A DNA stretch of 64,000 nt, taken from assembly GCF_038443675.1 (NCBI RefSeq), contig NZ_CP151762.1:1922001-1986000 (forward strand), read 5' to 3'. This DNA comes from Yoonia sp. G8-12 (lineage in GTDB: Bacteria > Pseudomonadota > Alphaproteobacteria > Rhodobacterales > Rhodobacteraceae). Positions 35,445 to 44,483 of the stretch are shown piece after piece (the stretch's first letter is position 1; each line of letters opens with the position of its first letter). Under the pieces are notes generated by a model. The model made no database searches, was not told the DNA's origin, and was given only the letters and a program-made list of their open reading frames with translations. The translations under genes and the position numbers were made by a program.

Positions 35445-37166
35445 ATGGCCCGCCATCTGATCACATCTGCCATTCCCTATATCAACGGGATCAAACACCT
35501 TGGAAACCTTGTCGGCAGCCAACTGCCCGCAGACCTTTATGCCCGCTATCTGCGGCAGCGCGGGCATGAGGTGCTGTTTCTATGTGCGACCGATGAGCAC
35601 GGCACGCCCGCAGAACTGGCCGCCGCCAAAGCGGGCAAACCTGTCGCCGAATACTGTGCCGAAATGCATGACGTGCAGGCACGCATCGCTGATGGGTTTC
35701 GTCTGTCATTCGACCACTTTGGCCGCTCTTCCAGCCCCCAAAACCACAAACTGACGCAAGCCTTTGCCACACGGCTGGCCGAAGTGGGCCTGATCAAGGA
35801 AGTGACAGAAGAACAGGTTTATTCCGTCGCCGACGGCCGTTTCCTGCCAGATCGCTATATTGAGGGCACCTGCCCCAACTGCGGTTTTGAAAGCGCACGC
35901 GGCGATCAATGCGACAACTGCACCAAGCAGTTGGACCCAACCGATCTGATCAACGCCCATTCTACGATTTCAGGTTCGACCGAGCTGGAAGTCCGCGAAA
36001 CAAAGCACCTTTATCTGCGCCAATCGGAATTGAAGGGCGATCTGGCCGCATGGATCGAAAGCAAGAAAGACTGGCCGATCCTGACCACATCCATCGCCAA
36101 GAAGTGGCTCAACGACGGTGACGGCCTGCAAGACCGCGGCATCACCCGTGACCTTGATTGGGGTATCCCTGTGATGAAGGGCGACGCTGTCTGGCCCGGC
36201 ATGGAAGGCAAGGTGTTCTACGTCTGGTTTGACGCCCCCATCGAATACATCGCCTGCGCGCAGGAATGGGAAGACGCGGGCAAGGGTTCAGATTGGGCAA
36301 GCTGGTGGCGCACCGATCAAGGCGCGGACAACGTGACCTACACCCAGTTCATGGGCAAGGATAACGTGCCGTTCCACACCTTGTCCTTCCCCGCCACGAT
36401 CATGGGCACGCAGGAGCCTTGGAAGCTGGTCGATTACATCAAGTCGTTCAACTACCTGAACTATGATGGCGGCCAGTTCAGCACCTCGCGCGGGCGTGGT
36501 GTGTTTATGGACCAAGCGCTTGAGCTTTTGCCGTCAGACTATTGGCGTTGGTGGCTTTTAAGCCATGCACCTGAATCCTCGGACGCGGAATTTACGTGGG
36601 AAAACTTCCAAACTGACGTGAATAAAGATCTTGCCGACGTTCTGGGCAACTTTGTAAGCCGGATCACTAAGTTTTGCCGGTCAAAGTTTTCCGAAGCCGT
36701 CCCCGAAGGCGGCATCTATGGTCCTGCCGAAGAGCAATTGATCGCTGATCTGACCACCCGCCTGCACGCCTACGAGGGCCATATGGACGCGATGGAAGTC
36801 CGCAAATCCGCGGCCGAGTTGCGCGCGATCTGGGTGCTGGGCAACGAATACCTGCAAGCCAACGCGCCTTGGACAACGTTTAAGACCGACCCCGAAACAG
36901 CCGCGATGCAGGTCCGCCTGGCGCTGAACCTGATCCGGATTTACGCGGTGCTGTCAGCGGCCTTTATTCCGGATGCATCCAAGACCATGATCGACGCGAT
37001 GCAAACCGACGACGACGCATGGCCCACAGACGTTGCCGCCGCCTTGAACGCGTTGCCTGCGGGCCACGCCTTTACTGTCCCCGAAAACCTGTTCCGCAAG
37101 ATCACGGATGAGGAACGCGAAGAGTGGGCGGCCCGTTTTGCAGGCATACGCGACGCAGGAGAGTAA
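35445..37166 (+). CDS. metG: Methionyl-tRNA synthetase
   Basis: A 573-residue class I synthetase. The HIGH-like motif is in GIKHLGNLVGS; a zinc knuckle CPNCGFESARGDQCDNC lies at about residue 145. The second ATP-binding signature reads FSTSRGRGVF in place of KMSKS, a form nearer to that of archaeal/eukaryotic-type MetRS (FSKSRGxGVF). There is no C-terminal EMAP/tRNA-binding extension. It charges tRNA-Met. The nonulosonate-type genes follow 3 bases after its stop on the same strand. Confidence 0.96.
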   Translation: MARHLITSAIPYINGIKHLGNLVGSQLPADLYARYLRQRGHEVLFLCATDEHGTPAELAAAKAGKPVAEYCAEMHDVQARIADGFRLSFDHFGRSSSPQNHKLTQAFATRLAEVGLIKEVTEEQVYSVADGRFLPDRYIEGTCPNCGFESARGDQCDNCTKQLDPTDLINAHSTISGSTELEVRETKHLYLRQSELKGDLAAWIESKKDWPILTTSIAKKWLNDGDGLQDRGITRDLDWGIPVMKGDAVWPGMEGKVFYVWFDAPIEYIACAQEWEDAGKGSDWASWWRTDQGADNVTYTQFMGKDNVPFHTLSFPATIMGTQEPWKLVDYIKSFNYLNYDGGQFSTSRGRGVFMDQALELLPSDYWRWWLLSHAPESSDAEFTWENFQTDVNKDLADVLGNFVSRITKFCRSKFSEAVPEGGIYGPAEEQLIADLTTRLHAYEGHMDAMEVRKSAAELRAIWVLGNEYLQANAPWTTFKTDPETAAMQVRLALNLIRIYAVLSAAFIPDASKTMIDAMQTDDDAWPTDVAAALNALPAGHAFTVPENLFRKITDEEREEWAARFAGIRDAGE

Positions 37167-37169
37167 GCC

Positions 37170-37877
37170 ATGATTATCGGCCACATTGGCGCACGTGCGG
37201 GCAGCAAGGGCGTTCCGAACAAGAACTTTCGGATGCTGCATGGCAAACCCTTGCTCGATTGGTCGCTCGATCAACTGCTCAATAGTGACCGTGTAGATCA
37301 TGTGGTCGTTTCAACGGATTCAGTTGAGATGTACGAACACAGCCTCAAACGTGGCTGTCTTGATATCGGGCTGCGCCCTGCCGAACTTGCCACGGATACG
37401 GCGGGCAAATGGGATGTATGGAAACACGCGTTGGGCGAGGTTGAAAAACAAACCGGGCCTGCGTCGGCCTTCCTTGACCTTGATTGCACGTCACCCCTGC
37501 GGCCCGACAACGCCATTCCAGAGGCGCTTGACCTGTTCTTTGCGCAGACGCCCGATATGGTCATGTCCTGCTGCGAGGCGCGCAAGAACCCCTATTTCAA
37601 CCTGGTCGAACCGGATGAAACAGGCGCGCTGCATGTCAGCAAACCCCTGCCCGGTGGTGTTGTCGCGCGTCAGCAGGCCCCCGCGGTCTATGAACATGCA
37701 GCCTCGACTTACGTCGTGGCCCCCGATTACTTGCGCCGTGCCAGCAGCCTCTTTGAAGGCCGCGTCATCCCCTACATGATGGCCCCCGAAACTTGTGTCG
37801 ACATCGACAGCCCCTTTGATTTCCGACTGGTGGATTTCCTGATGGGCGAAAAACTGAATGGACAAAACGATGCATGA
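37170..37877 (+). CDS. Acylneuraminate cytidylyltransferase-like protein (CMP-nonulosonate synthetase)
   Basis: A 235-residue nucleotidyltransferase. The N-terminal GHIGARAGSKGVPNKNFRML is the CMP-sialic acid synthetase nucleotide loop, and the metal/substrate motif FLDLDCTSPLRPDNAI is typical. It would activate a sialic-acid-like sugar with CTP. It is followed by overlapping SDR and Gfo/Idh/MocA genes and, 2.5 kb on, by a NeuB-type synthase, which supports a nonulosonate pathway. Confidence 0.88.
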   Translation: MIIGHIGARAGSKGVPNKNFRMLHGKPLLDWSLDQLLNSDRVDHVVVSTDSVEMYEHSLKRGCLDIGLRPAELATDTAGKWDVWKHALGEVEKQTGPASAFLDLDCTSPLRPDNAIPEALDLFFAQTPDMVMSCCEARKNPYFNLVEPDETGALHVSKPLPGGVVARQQAPAVYEHAASTYVVAPDYLRRASSLFEGRVIPYMMAPETCVDIDSPFDFRLVDFLMGEKLNGQNDA

Positions 37878-38661
37878 TCAATTGAAAGACAAGACCATCT
37901 TTATCACCGGTTCCGGCGGCGTTCTGGGCAGCACCTATGTGCGCCGGATGCTGGCCGCAGGCGCGCGCGTCGTGGCATCGGACCTGACAGGCCACCGCGC
38001 CGATGCTTTGGTGGAAAGCCACGGCGAGAACCCCAATTTCCGCTTCTACGATCTGGATGTGGGTCAAGAGGACGAAGTCGTCGTAATCTTCCAACGCATC
38101 ATCGCCGACGGCTGGGAACCCAATGTCGTGTTAAACAACGCCGCCATCACGGGTGAGCTTCTGATGGGCGCAGGTAAGGCGTTTCCCGATTTCGCCAACA
38201 CCAATGTTGAGGATTGGGACAAGACCCTGCGCACCAATATGACGGGCGCGTTTATGATCGCCCGCCAGATGGACCGCGACATCGTGGGGCGCTATCCCGC
38301 GACGCTGATCAACGTGGCATCGATGTATGCACTCAACGGTCCGCACCACCAGATTTATGAAGATATGCCGTTCAAATCCTTCTCGGCCTATTCCGCGACC
38401 AAGGCGGGTATTCATGGCCTCACGCTCTGGCTTGCGGGCTATTGGGCCAAGCGCAATGCGACAGTGAACACCATTGCACCGGGCGCGGTCTTCAACGGCC
38501 ATTCCGACGAATTCCAGCGCCGCGTGGGCGAGCTGATCATGGCGGGGCGTATGGCCGCGCCGGATGAGATCGCGGATGCGATGTTGTTTCTGTGTTCATC
38601 CCAATCAGGCTATATGACCGGCCAACTGGTCAATGTGGATGGCGGTTTTAGCGGATGGTAG
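37858..38661 (+). CDS. SDR-family oxidoreductase
   Basis: A 267-residue short-chain dehydrogenase: nucleotide motif FITGSGGVLGSTYVRRM (TGxxxGxG), NNAAI at the end of beta-4, catalytic Ser in INVASMYAL and YSATKAGIHGL (YxxxK). The GY...TGQLVNVDGGFSGW terminus is standard. A role in modifying the sugar handled by its neighbours is inferred. Start is ambiguous between 37858 and 37870; it overlaps the cytidylyltransferase gene and, by seven bases, the next gene. Confidence 0.9.
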   Translation: MDKTMHDQLKDKTIFITGSGGVLGSTYVRRMLAAGARVVASDLTGHRADALVESHGENPNFRFYDLDVGQEDEVVVIFQRIIADGWEPNVVLNNAAITGELLMGAGKAFPDFANTNVEDWDKTLRTNMTGAFMIARQMDRDIVGRYPATLINVASMYALNGPHHQIYEDMPFKSFSAYSATKAGIHGLTLWLAGYWAKRNATVNTIAPGAVFNGHSDEFQRRVGELIMAGRMAAPDEIADAMLFLCSSQSGYMTGQLVNVDGGFSGW

Positions 38662-39587
38662 CAGACGTCTTTCTGGTCATCGGTGCGGGATCGATCGGGC
38701 AACGCCATGCGCGCAATCTGGCAGCACTGGACCAGAAGGTTGACTTGATCCCGTACCGCGATTTTGACGCCGATGCCGTAGCCAAGCGCACTGATGTTGC
38801 AGGCGTCATCATCGCGACGGCAACCCCGATCCGGTTGTCGCTGATCGCACTTTGTGCGGCACAGGACTGGCCTTTCTATGTCGAAAAACCCCTCGGCTGG
38901 ACCAAAGACCAGATCGCCGACATTTACGCCGCCGCCGCACCTGTCGCGGACCGCTCTATGGTCGGTTTTATGATGCGCTATCACCCCACAGTGCGCGCGT
39001 TGGCCCAGCTCGATCTGTCGGACATCTACAGCTTCGCCTTTGAGATCGGCCATGACGTGCGGCAATGGCGCCAAAACTGGTCCTTTGCGCAAAGCTATGC
39101 CTCGGACGCGGAGGGTGGCGGCGTACTGCTGGACCTGTGCCATGAATTGGACATCGCGCATTGCCTGTTTCCGGCTGCTGCAATCGCCAGCGCCACTAGC
39201 CTCGATCACCCCGTTTTTGCAGGCGTCGATTTCGCCACCCGCATCAGCCTTGCCGCCCCTCTGGGCACAGTCGCAATGGATTACCTGTCACCCGTCAGCC
39301 TGCGCAAAGGGCAGTTGCGTGGCACAGGACAGATCATTGATCTGGACCTGCTGGCACCTGCATTCACGCGCGATGTTGGCGCAGGGCCACAGACCACTGC
39401 ATTCGATTTCGACCGCAATGATATGTTTTTGGCAGTCATGGCCGATTTCATCGCCATCGCGACCGGACAATCGCCGTCAGACAATCCGCTGATGCCGCGG
39501 CTAAGCGCCGTTCGGGCAAGTTGCGATCTGATCGCCGAGGCATGGCAGGCCCGGCAATTCACCGGACAAGTGGACGTCGCGTTCTAG
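38655..39587 (+). CDS. Gfo/Idh/MocA-family oxidoreductase
   Basis: A 310-residue dehydrogenase: NAD motif FLVIGAGSIGQRHARNLAAL, the EKP motif in FYVEKPLGW, and LLDLCHELDIAHCLF matching the catalytic (D/E)xxxH region. Often found in glycan gene clusters, oxidising or reducing sugar derivatives. Overlaps the SDR gene. Its stop overlaps the end of the opposite-strand phosphatase gene by four bases. Confidence 0.88.
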   Translation: MVADVFLVIGAGSIGQRHARNLAALDQKVDLIPYRDFDADAVAKRTDVAGVIIATATPIRLSLIALCAAQDWPFYVEKPLGWTKDQIADIYAAAAPVADRSMVGFMMRYHPTVRALAQLDLSDIYSFAFEIGHDVRQWRQNWSFAQSYASDAEGGGVLLDLCHELDIAHCLFPAAAIASATSLDHPVFAGVDFATRISLAAPLGTVAMDYLSPVSLRKGQLRGTGQIIDLDLLAPAFTRDVGAGPQTTAFDFDRNDMFLAVMADFIAIATGQSPSDNPLMPRLSAVRASCDLIAEAWQARQFTGQVDVAF

Positions 39588-40290
39588 CGCCAGCCTTGCC
39601 AGAATTTCAGCGCGGCCTGCTTTTGCGCAAAACTCTCGGTCAGTGCATCGCGATCATATTCCGTCTTGATCCACTCTTCGATCGCAATGGGCGCTTGCGC
39701 ATTGCGGGCTTCATAGACGTCAAAGAAATGATCCAGAATACCGGTCGACGTCCGCCGAATGTGCAAGTAGCGAAAACTGAGCTGTTTGCGCGCCTGAGCA
39801 ACTGTCTGACCCTCTTTCACCATCAAATAGAGCGTCGCAACCAAACCGGTCCGGTCTGCCCCTGATTTGCAATGCATCAGGAAAGGGCGTTCCATCTCGT
39901 CAAAAGCCGCGATGATACTCAGAAGGCGATCTTTCGGGGGGCGTTGCGCGCCGACAATGACCGGCTTACCAGTTTAAGGCCCAAACGTTCGCAGCTTTCT
40001 TCCTCGAACAGGTAGTGCGGCTGCTGACGCACGCCGCGGAGGTTCAGCACAGTTTTGATCCCCATCGCGGCGTAGGCTTCAAACCGTTTGTGATCGGGGT
40101 GGTTCGAGCGGTAAACGCCTTCGCTCACCCGGTCAAAATTATGCCAGAAGGTGCGCAAGATGCCGTGATCCAGCCAGCGGACGTGCCAGTAGGATTTCTT
40201 ACGCTCATCGGGATCGGTGATGTCATGGCCGAACGACTTGCGCAACGCGCGCTCTTTTTCGTCCAGGGCTCTGAATATCTTGCGGATCAT
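39584..40290 (-). CDS. Tyrosine/dual-specificity-like protein phosphatase, frameshifted
   Basis: The N-terminal frame (ending LSARNAP) contains the fold start WHNFDRVSEGVYRSNHPD; the catalytic half is in another frame with FLMHCKSGADRTGLVATLY, an intact CX5R loop. One extra base in the G6 run at 39936-39941 (plus strand) joins them as NAPPKDRLLSIIAAFDEM, about 235 residues. It would remove phosphate from tyrosine or from a small molecule in the cytoplasm. It sits antisense inside the nonulosonate gene group. Confidence 0.82.
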
Positions 40291-40421
40291 GGATGGCTCT
40301 GTTGCGGGTCTGCGATGTCACTTGGACCATGATCGCCCACATTGCAATGGCAAGGTCCCAATTGCCCCCCAAGATGAAACCCCATAAACACGCGTCAACA
40401 GCAGATGCAGGAGATTGCACA

Positions 40422-41451
40422 ATGGACATCGCAGGCCGCAAAATCGGACCCGAACACCCCCCTTGTGATTGCCGAGATCGGCATCAACCACGGTGGTGAT
40501 CTGGCCGTCGCCAAAGACATGGTGCGTCTTGCGGCCGGTGCAGGGTGCGAAATGGTCAAGCATCAAACCCACATCATCGAAGATGAAATGACCGAAGAGG
40601 CCAAACAGATCTTCCCGCCCAACGCAGATGTGTCGATCTGGGACGTGATGCAAGCCTGTGCGCTGTCTCTGGAAGATGAAGCCGAGCTCAAGCGCTATAC
40701 AGAGAGCCTTGGGATGATCTGGATTTCGACGCCGTTTTCGCGCGCTGCGGCGGATTTCCTGAACGATTTGGATGTGCCGGCTTTCAAGATCGGATCAGGC
40801 GAAGCCGACAACCTGCCCCTGATCCGGCATATCGCACGCATGGGTAAACCGGTGATTATGTCTACGGGGATGCAAAGCATCGAAAGCGTCCGCGCTTCTG
40901 TCGCGATTTTGGATGACGCAGGGATTGAATACGCGTTGTTGGAATGCACCAATCTTTACCCCTCACCGCCTGAAATCGTGTCGCTACAGGGTGTGACCGA
41001 CCTCAAAACCGCCTTTCCGAACGCGGTCGTCGGTTTCTCGGATCATTCCATCGGCCCTGATATGGCCTTGGCCTCTGTCGCGCTGGGGGCCTGTATTCTG
41101 GAACGGCACTATACTGATACGCGCTATCGCAAAGGGCCTGATATCATCAATTCAATGGACCCCGCCGAGCTGCGCTATTTGATCGACCGGTCCCGTGAAA
41201 TTCACATTGCCCTGCATAACCCCAAACAACGCACCAGCGCCGAGGAAGACGTCTACCGTTTCGCCCGCGCATCTGTGGTCGCCGACCGCGATCTACCTGC
41301 GGGTCATGTGATCATCGAGGCCGACATCTGGGCGCGCCGCCCCGGCTCAGGCGAAATTGCGGGGTATGATTTTGACAAAGTGGTGGGCAAAAAACTGACA
41401 CGCGCCGTGACGCGTAACACACAATTGAGATGGGCCGATCTGGATGGCTAA
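40422..41451 (+). CDS. N-acetylneuraminate synthase-like protein (NeuB/SpsE), frameshifted near the N-terminus
   Basis: The family N-terminus MDIAGRKIGPEHPP begins at 40422 behind AGGAG, but the rest (LVIAEIGINHGGDLAVAKDM) is in another frame after a C6 run at 40457-40462. Either one C too many or two too few would explain it; two missing gives the more family-like HPPLVIAE. Catalytic-barrel motifs KIGSGEADNLPLI and VGFSDHSIGPDMAL are intact, as is the C-terminal SAF domain (VVADRDLPAGHVI). It condenses PEP with an N-acyl-hexosamine. Without a shift, translation from 40405 would replace the first residues by unrelated sequence. Confidence 0.85.
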
Positions 41452-42421
41452 TGCGGCAAAACAATCAAAAAGCTGAGCTCCTTTCAGACACCAGTTTTGC
41501 GTAATTTTGGAAATTGCTCCCCTTCCGGTATCGCTGTATCCTCATTTGCGTCCGAGTATGAGGTCTTTTGACCCTCTATTCTGTGGCTGAAGTCGTTCTA
41601 CTGACAACCCGATATCTTTGAAAAGATTTGATATTCTCGAGCGTTTTGAACCCGTTGGGAAAAAAGGCGTGCCGGAGAGGATCAACAAACAGACAGCGTG
41701 GTAACGCCCGCTACAGCTGAGACTCGTTTGCAGGGATGAAACACAAATCACTTATCGTCTGATGGGCAACAGCAAAGTTAAAACCGGTTCAGAAAACGCT
41801 TGGAGACAACACGGTCAATACCACCCTGATAGCAAGACAGATCCAGATCATAGATGCTCTGCTCAACCGACGTCACACTTTGTGCCCCGTTCTGCCACAA
41901 CAGATACAACTGGGCATAAGTCCCTGCCAAACACGCCCGCAGACACAATCGACATCAGGAAACCGCATTTCATGCGAGGCAAACTGCAGCCACCAACGCA
42001 GTGTTCCAAGCTGCCAAGTCTTCGCCCGATCAGATGTCTGCATCAATACCGTAGAAATCCACACTATTCTTGAGCTGTATTCGAGAAAAATCGCTCAAAC
42101 ATGTTGCGACCGGACGTAAGCACATCAACAAACAGGTGCCTGCGTGTAGCGGCCAAGGACCGCAAGGGTGGCTTATCTTTCCGCTGGGTACGCTGAAGCA
42201 CTTCGACACAACTCTTCACCTTCAAGGTGTGAACGGGCCTAAGCCTTCGGCAAATTGAGGAAAGGACGTTTGGGGGCACAATATCTAACTCCGTCGACGC
42301 GCTTTACTGCCACCAATATAAATAGTGACAGCAACCCATTTGGCTAAGCAAGCGAAGTACAAGTGTGTTGGCCAGTCTGTGACATATTGCATACCTTCGA
42401 GTAAGAACATAACATGAACAT
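41452..42421. other. 970-bp gene-poor, AT-richer region
   Basis: No reading frame longer than about 100 codons and none with recognisable homology. Base composition is visibly lower in G+C than the neighbours, and short open frames are scattered on both strands (for example minus strand 42064-42279 and 41542-41751). It may be a decayed gene or the scar of an insertion next to the surface-sugar genes. No terminal inverted repeats or transposase motif were found. Confidence 0.6.
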
Positions 42422-43645
42422 ATGTCTCGTCTTGATCTCTCACAAAAGCTCGCGATTCTGAGCGACGCGGCCCGCTATGACGCCTCTTGCGCGTCCAGCG
42501 GCACAACGCGTCGTGATAGCCGCGATGGCAAAGGGCTCGGATCAACCGAAGGGTCCGGCATTTGTCATGCCTACGCACCTGACGGACGCTGCATCAGTTT
42601 ACTGAAGATTCTGATGACCAATTTCTGTATCTATGACTGCGCCTATTGCGTGAACCGCGTATCCTCAAACGTGCAGCGCGCGCGATTCTCGGTGGATGAG
42701 GTCGTGCAGCTGACCATCGAATTCTACCGCCGCAATTATATCGAAGGGCTGTTCTTGTCCTCGGGCATTATCCAGTCCCCTGACAAGACGATGGAAGACA
42801 TGCTGCGCATCGCCAAGCGTCTGCGCGAGGTCGAGAATTTTCGCGGTTATATCCACCTCAAGACGATACCTGACGCGGCCCCTGAACTAATCGAAGAGGC
42901 CGGGCTTTATGCCGACCGTCTGTCGATCAACGTCGAACTGCCCACCGATCAAAGCGTGCAGGCCTACGCGCCTGAAAAGAACCCCGCCACGATCCGCAAA
43001 GCGATGGGCGACGTCAAAGCGCGCAAAGACGTAGCAGGCGAGCGCAGCTATACCGGCAAGCGCGGCAAACGCTTTGTGCCTGCGGGGCAATCAACCCAGA
43101 TGATCGTGGGGGCGGATGGGTCCACCGATGCCACGATCCTTGGGCAATCGACGATGCTTTATGGCGATTACAAGCTGAAGCGCGTTTACTATTCCGCCTT
43201 TTCGCCGATCCCTGATGCCACCGCCAAACTACCACTGATCAAACCGCCGCTTGCGCGTGAACACCGGCTTTATCAGGCCGATTGGCTCTTGCGGTTTTAC
43301 GGGTTTGGGGTGGATGAAATCACTGCCGCCCGCCCGGATGGCAATCTTGATCTGGACGTTGATCCAAAACTGGCATGGGCCTTGCAGAACCGCGCGCTTT
43401 TTCCGGTTGATGTGAACCGCGCCGACAAAGGCATGCTGCTGCGGGTGCCAGGATTTGGGACGCGCACGGTCGGCCGTATTCTGACCACACGGCGGCACCG
43501 CAGGCTGCGCTATGATGATCTGTTGCGCATGGGTGCATCGCTGAAAAAAGCGCAGGCCTTCATCACCGCGCTTGATTGGTCCCCCGGCGGTCTGACCGAC
43601 AGCGCCAATTTGCGCGCCCGTTTCGCCCCACCCCCGAACAGTTGA
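42422..43645 (+). CDS. Putative DNA modification/repair radical SAM protein (TIGR03916)
   Basis: A 407-residue radical SAM enzyme with the cluster motif CIYDCAYCVNR (CxxxCxxC), followed by a C-terminal helix-hairpin-helix region (MLLRVPGFGTRTVGRILTTRR) that binds DNA non-specifically. The family nearly always occurs beside a TIGR03915 protein, as here. A role in DNA repair or modification is proposed from context; the substrate is unknown. Confidence 0.9.
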   Translation: MSRLDLSQKLAILSDAARYDASCASSGTTRRDSRDGKGLGSTEGSGICHAYAPDGRCISLLKILMTNFCIYDCAYCVNRVSSNVQRARFSVDEVVQLTIEFYRRNYIEGLFLSSGIIQSPDKTMEDMLRIAKRLREVENFRGYIHLKTIPDAAPELIEEAGLYADRLSINVELPTDQSVQAYAPEKNPATIRKAMGDVKARKDVAGERSYTGKRGKRFVPAGQSTQMIVGADGSTDATILGQSTMLYGDYKLKRVYYSAFSPIPDATAKLPLIKPPLAREHRLYQADWLLRFYGFGVDEITAARPDGNLDLDVDPKLAWALQNRALFPVDVNRADKGMLLRVPGFGTRTVGRILTTRRHRRLRYDDLLRMGASLKKAQAFITALDWSPGGLTDSANLRARFAPPPNS

Positions 43646-43655
43646 GCCTTTTTTG

Positions 43656-44483
43656 ATGTATACCGTTCCCCTCCCCCGCATTGGCACCGATACTGCTTGG
43701 CGTGATGCCGCCAAGCGGCTGATCGGTGCAGGTGTGTCGCCCGAAGATATCTTGTGGGATTTCGACAATGAAATGGGCGAGCTGTTTGCCATAGACACCC
43801 CCCTGCCCCCCGTGACGCGGCGGATCAAGGCACCACAAAGTTTTGTGGAGATGGCCAACTGGGTCGTCTGGCACAAAGACCCGCAACGTTTCGCACGGCT
43901 TTATGCGCTACTGTGGCGGCTGCGCCATCAACCCGGCCTAATGCAGGACCGTGCTGATCCGGAACTGGCAAAACTGCGCCAGATGGAAAAAGGCGTGCAC
44001 CGCTGCAAACATAAAATGAAGGCCTTTGTGCGCTTTCGCGATCTGCGGCAAGGCGGCGACCGGCGCAGCTTTGCCGCGTGGTTTGAACCAACGCATCACA
44101 CGGTGGAACCAACCGCCCCCTTTTTTGCGCGCCGTTTTGCCGACATGGACTGGATGATCGCAACCCCTGATGTGACCGCGCAGTTCATCGACGGTAACCT
44201 GACGTTCCACCCCGGCCAGCCCAAACCCGACCTGCCCGATGACGCGACCGAGGCGCTGTGGGGAACGTATTTTTGCAATATCTTCAATCCGGCACGCCTG
44301 AAGGTGAGCGCAATGACATCCGAGATGCCCAAGAAATACTGGAAAAACCTGCCCGAAGCGCAGCATATCCACGGCCTCATCGCAGGGGCCGAGGCCAAAG
44401 TGCAGCAAATGCGCGATGCCGCCCCCACTTTGCCGCCCGAGCGGGTGGCCAAGATCAAGCGCCAGCTGCGCGGTGAGGATTAG
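43656..44483 (+). CDS. TIGR03915/DUF4130 DNA metabolism protein lacking the uracil-DNA glycosylase domain
   Basis: A 275-residue protein with the DUF4130 core: VHRCKHKMKAFVRFR, AWFEPTHHTVEPTAPFFARRFADMDW, LWGTYFCNIFNPARLKVSAM and PKKYWKNLPEA. Many alphaproteobacterial homologues continue into a UdgX-type uracil-DNA glycosylase domain; here the protein stops at RQLRGED and ychF follows on the other strand. Pairing with the radical SAM gene (10-base gap) suggests a two-protein repair system. Confidence 0.86.
   Translation: MYTVPLPRIGTDTAWRDAAKRLIGAGVSPEDILWDFDNEMGELFAIDTPLPPVTRRIKAPQSFVEMANWVVWHKDPQRFARLYALLWRLRHQPGLMQDRADPELAKLRQMEKGVHRCKHKMKAFVRFRDLRQGGDRRSFAAWFEPTHHTVEPTAPFFARRFADMDWMIATPDVTAQFIDGNLTFHPGQPKPDLPDDATEALWGTYFCNIFNPARLKVSAMTSEMPKKYWKNLPEAQHIHGLIAGAEAKVQQMRDAAPTLPPERVAKIKRQLRGED

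Noticed and set aside
34460..35473. 337-codon minus-strand ORF
   Set aside because: Antisense to the MFS transporter; composition typical of a shadow frame in high-GC DNA.
41452..42421. Insertion sequence remnant
   Set aside because: No transposase motif, terminal inverted repeats or target duplication could be seen, so it is left as an unassigned block.
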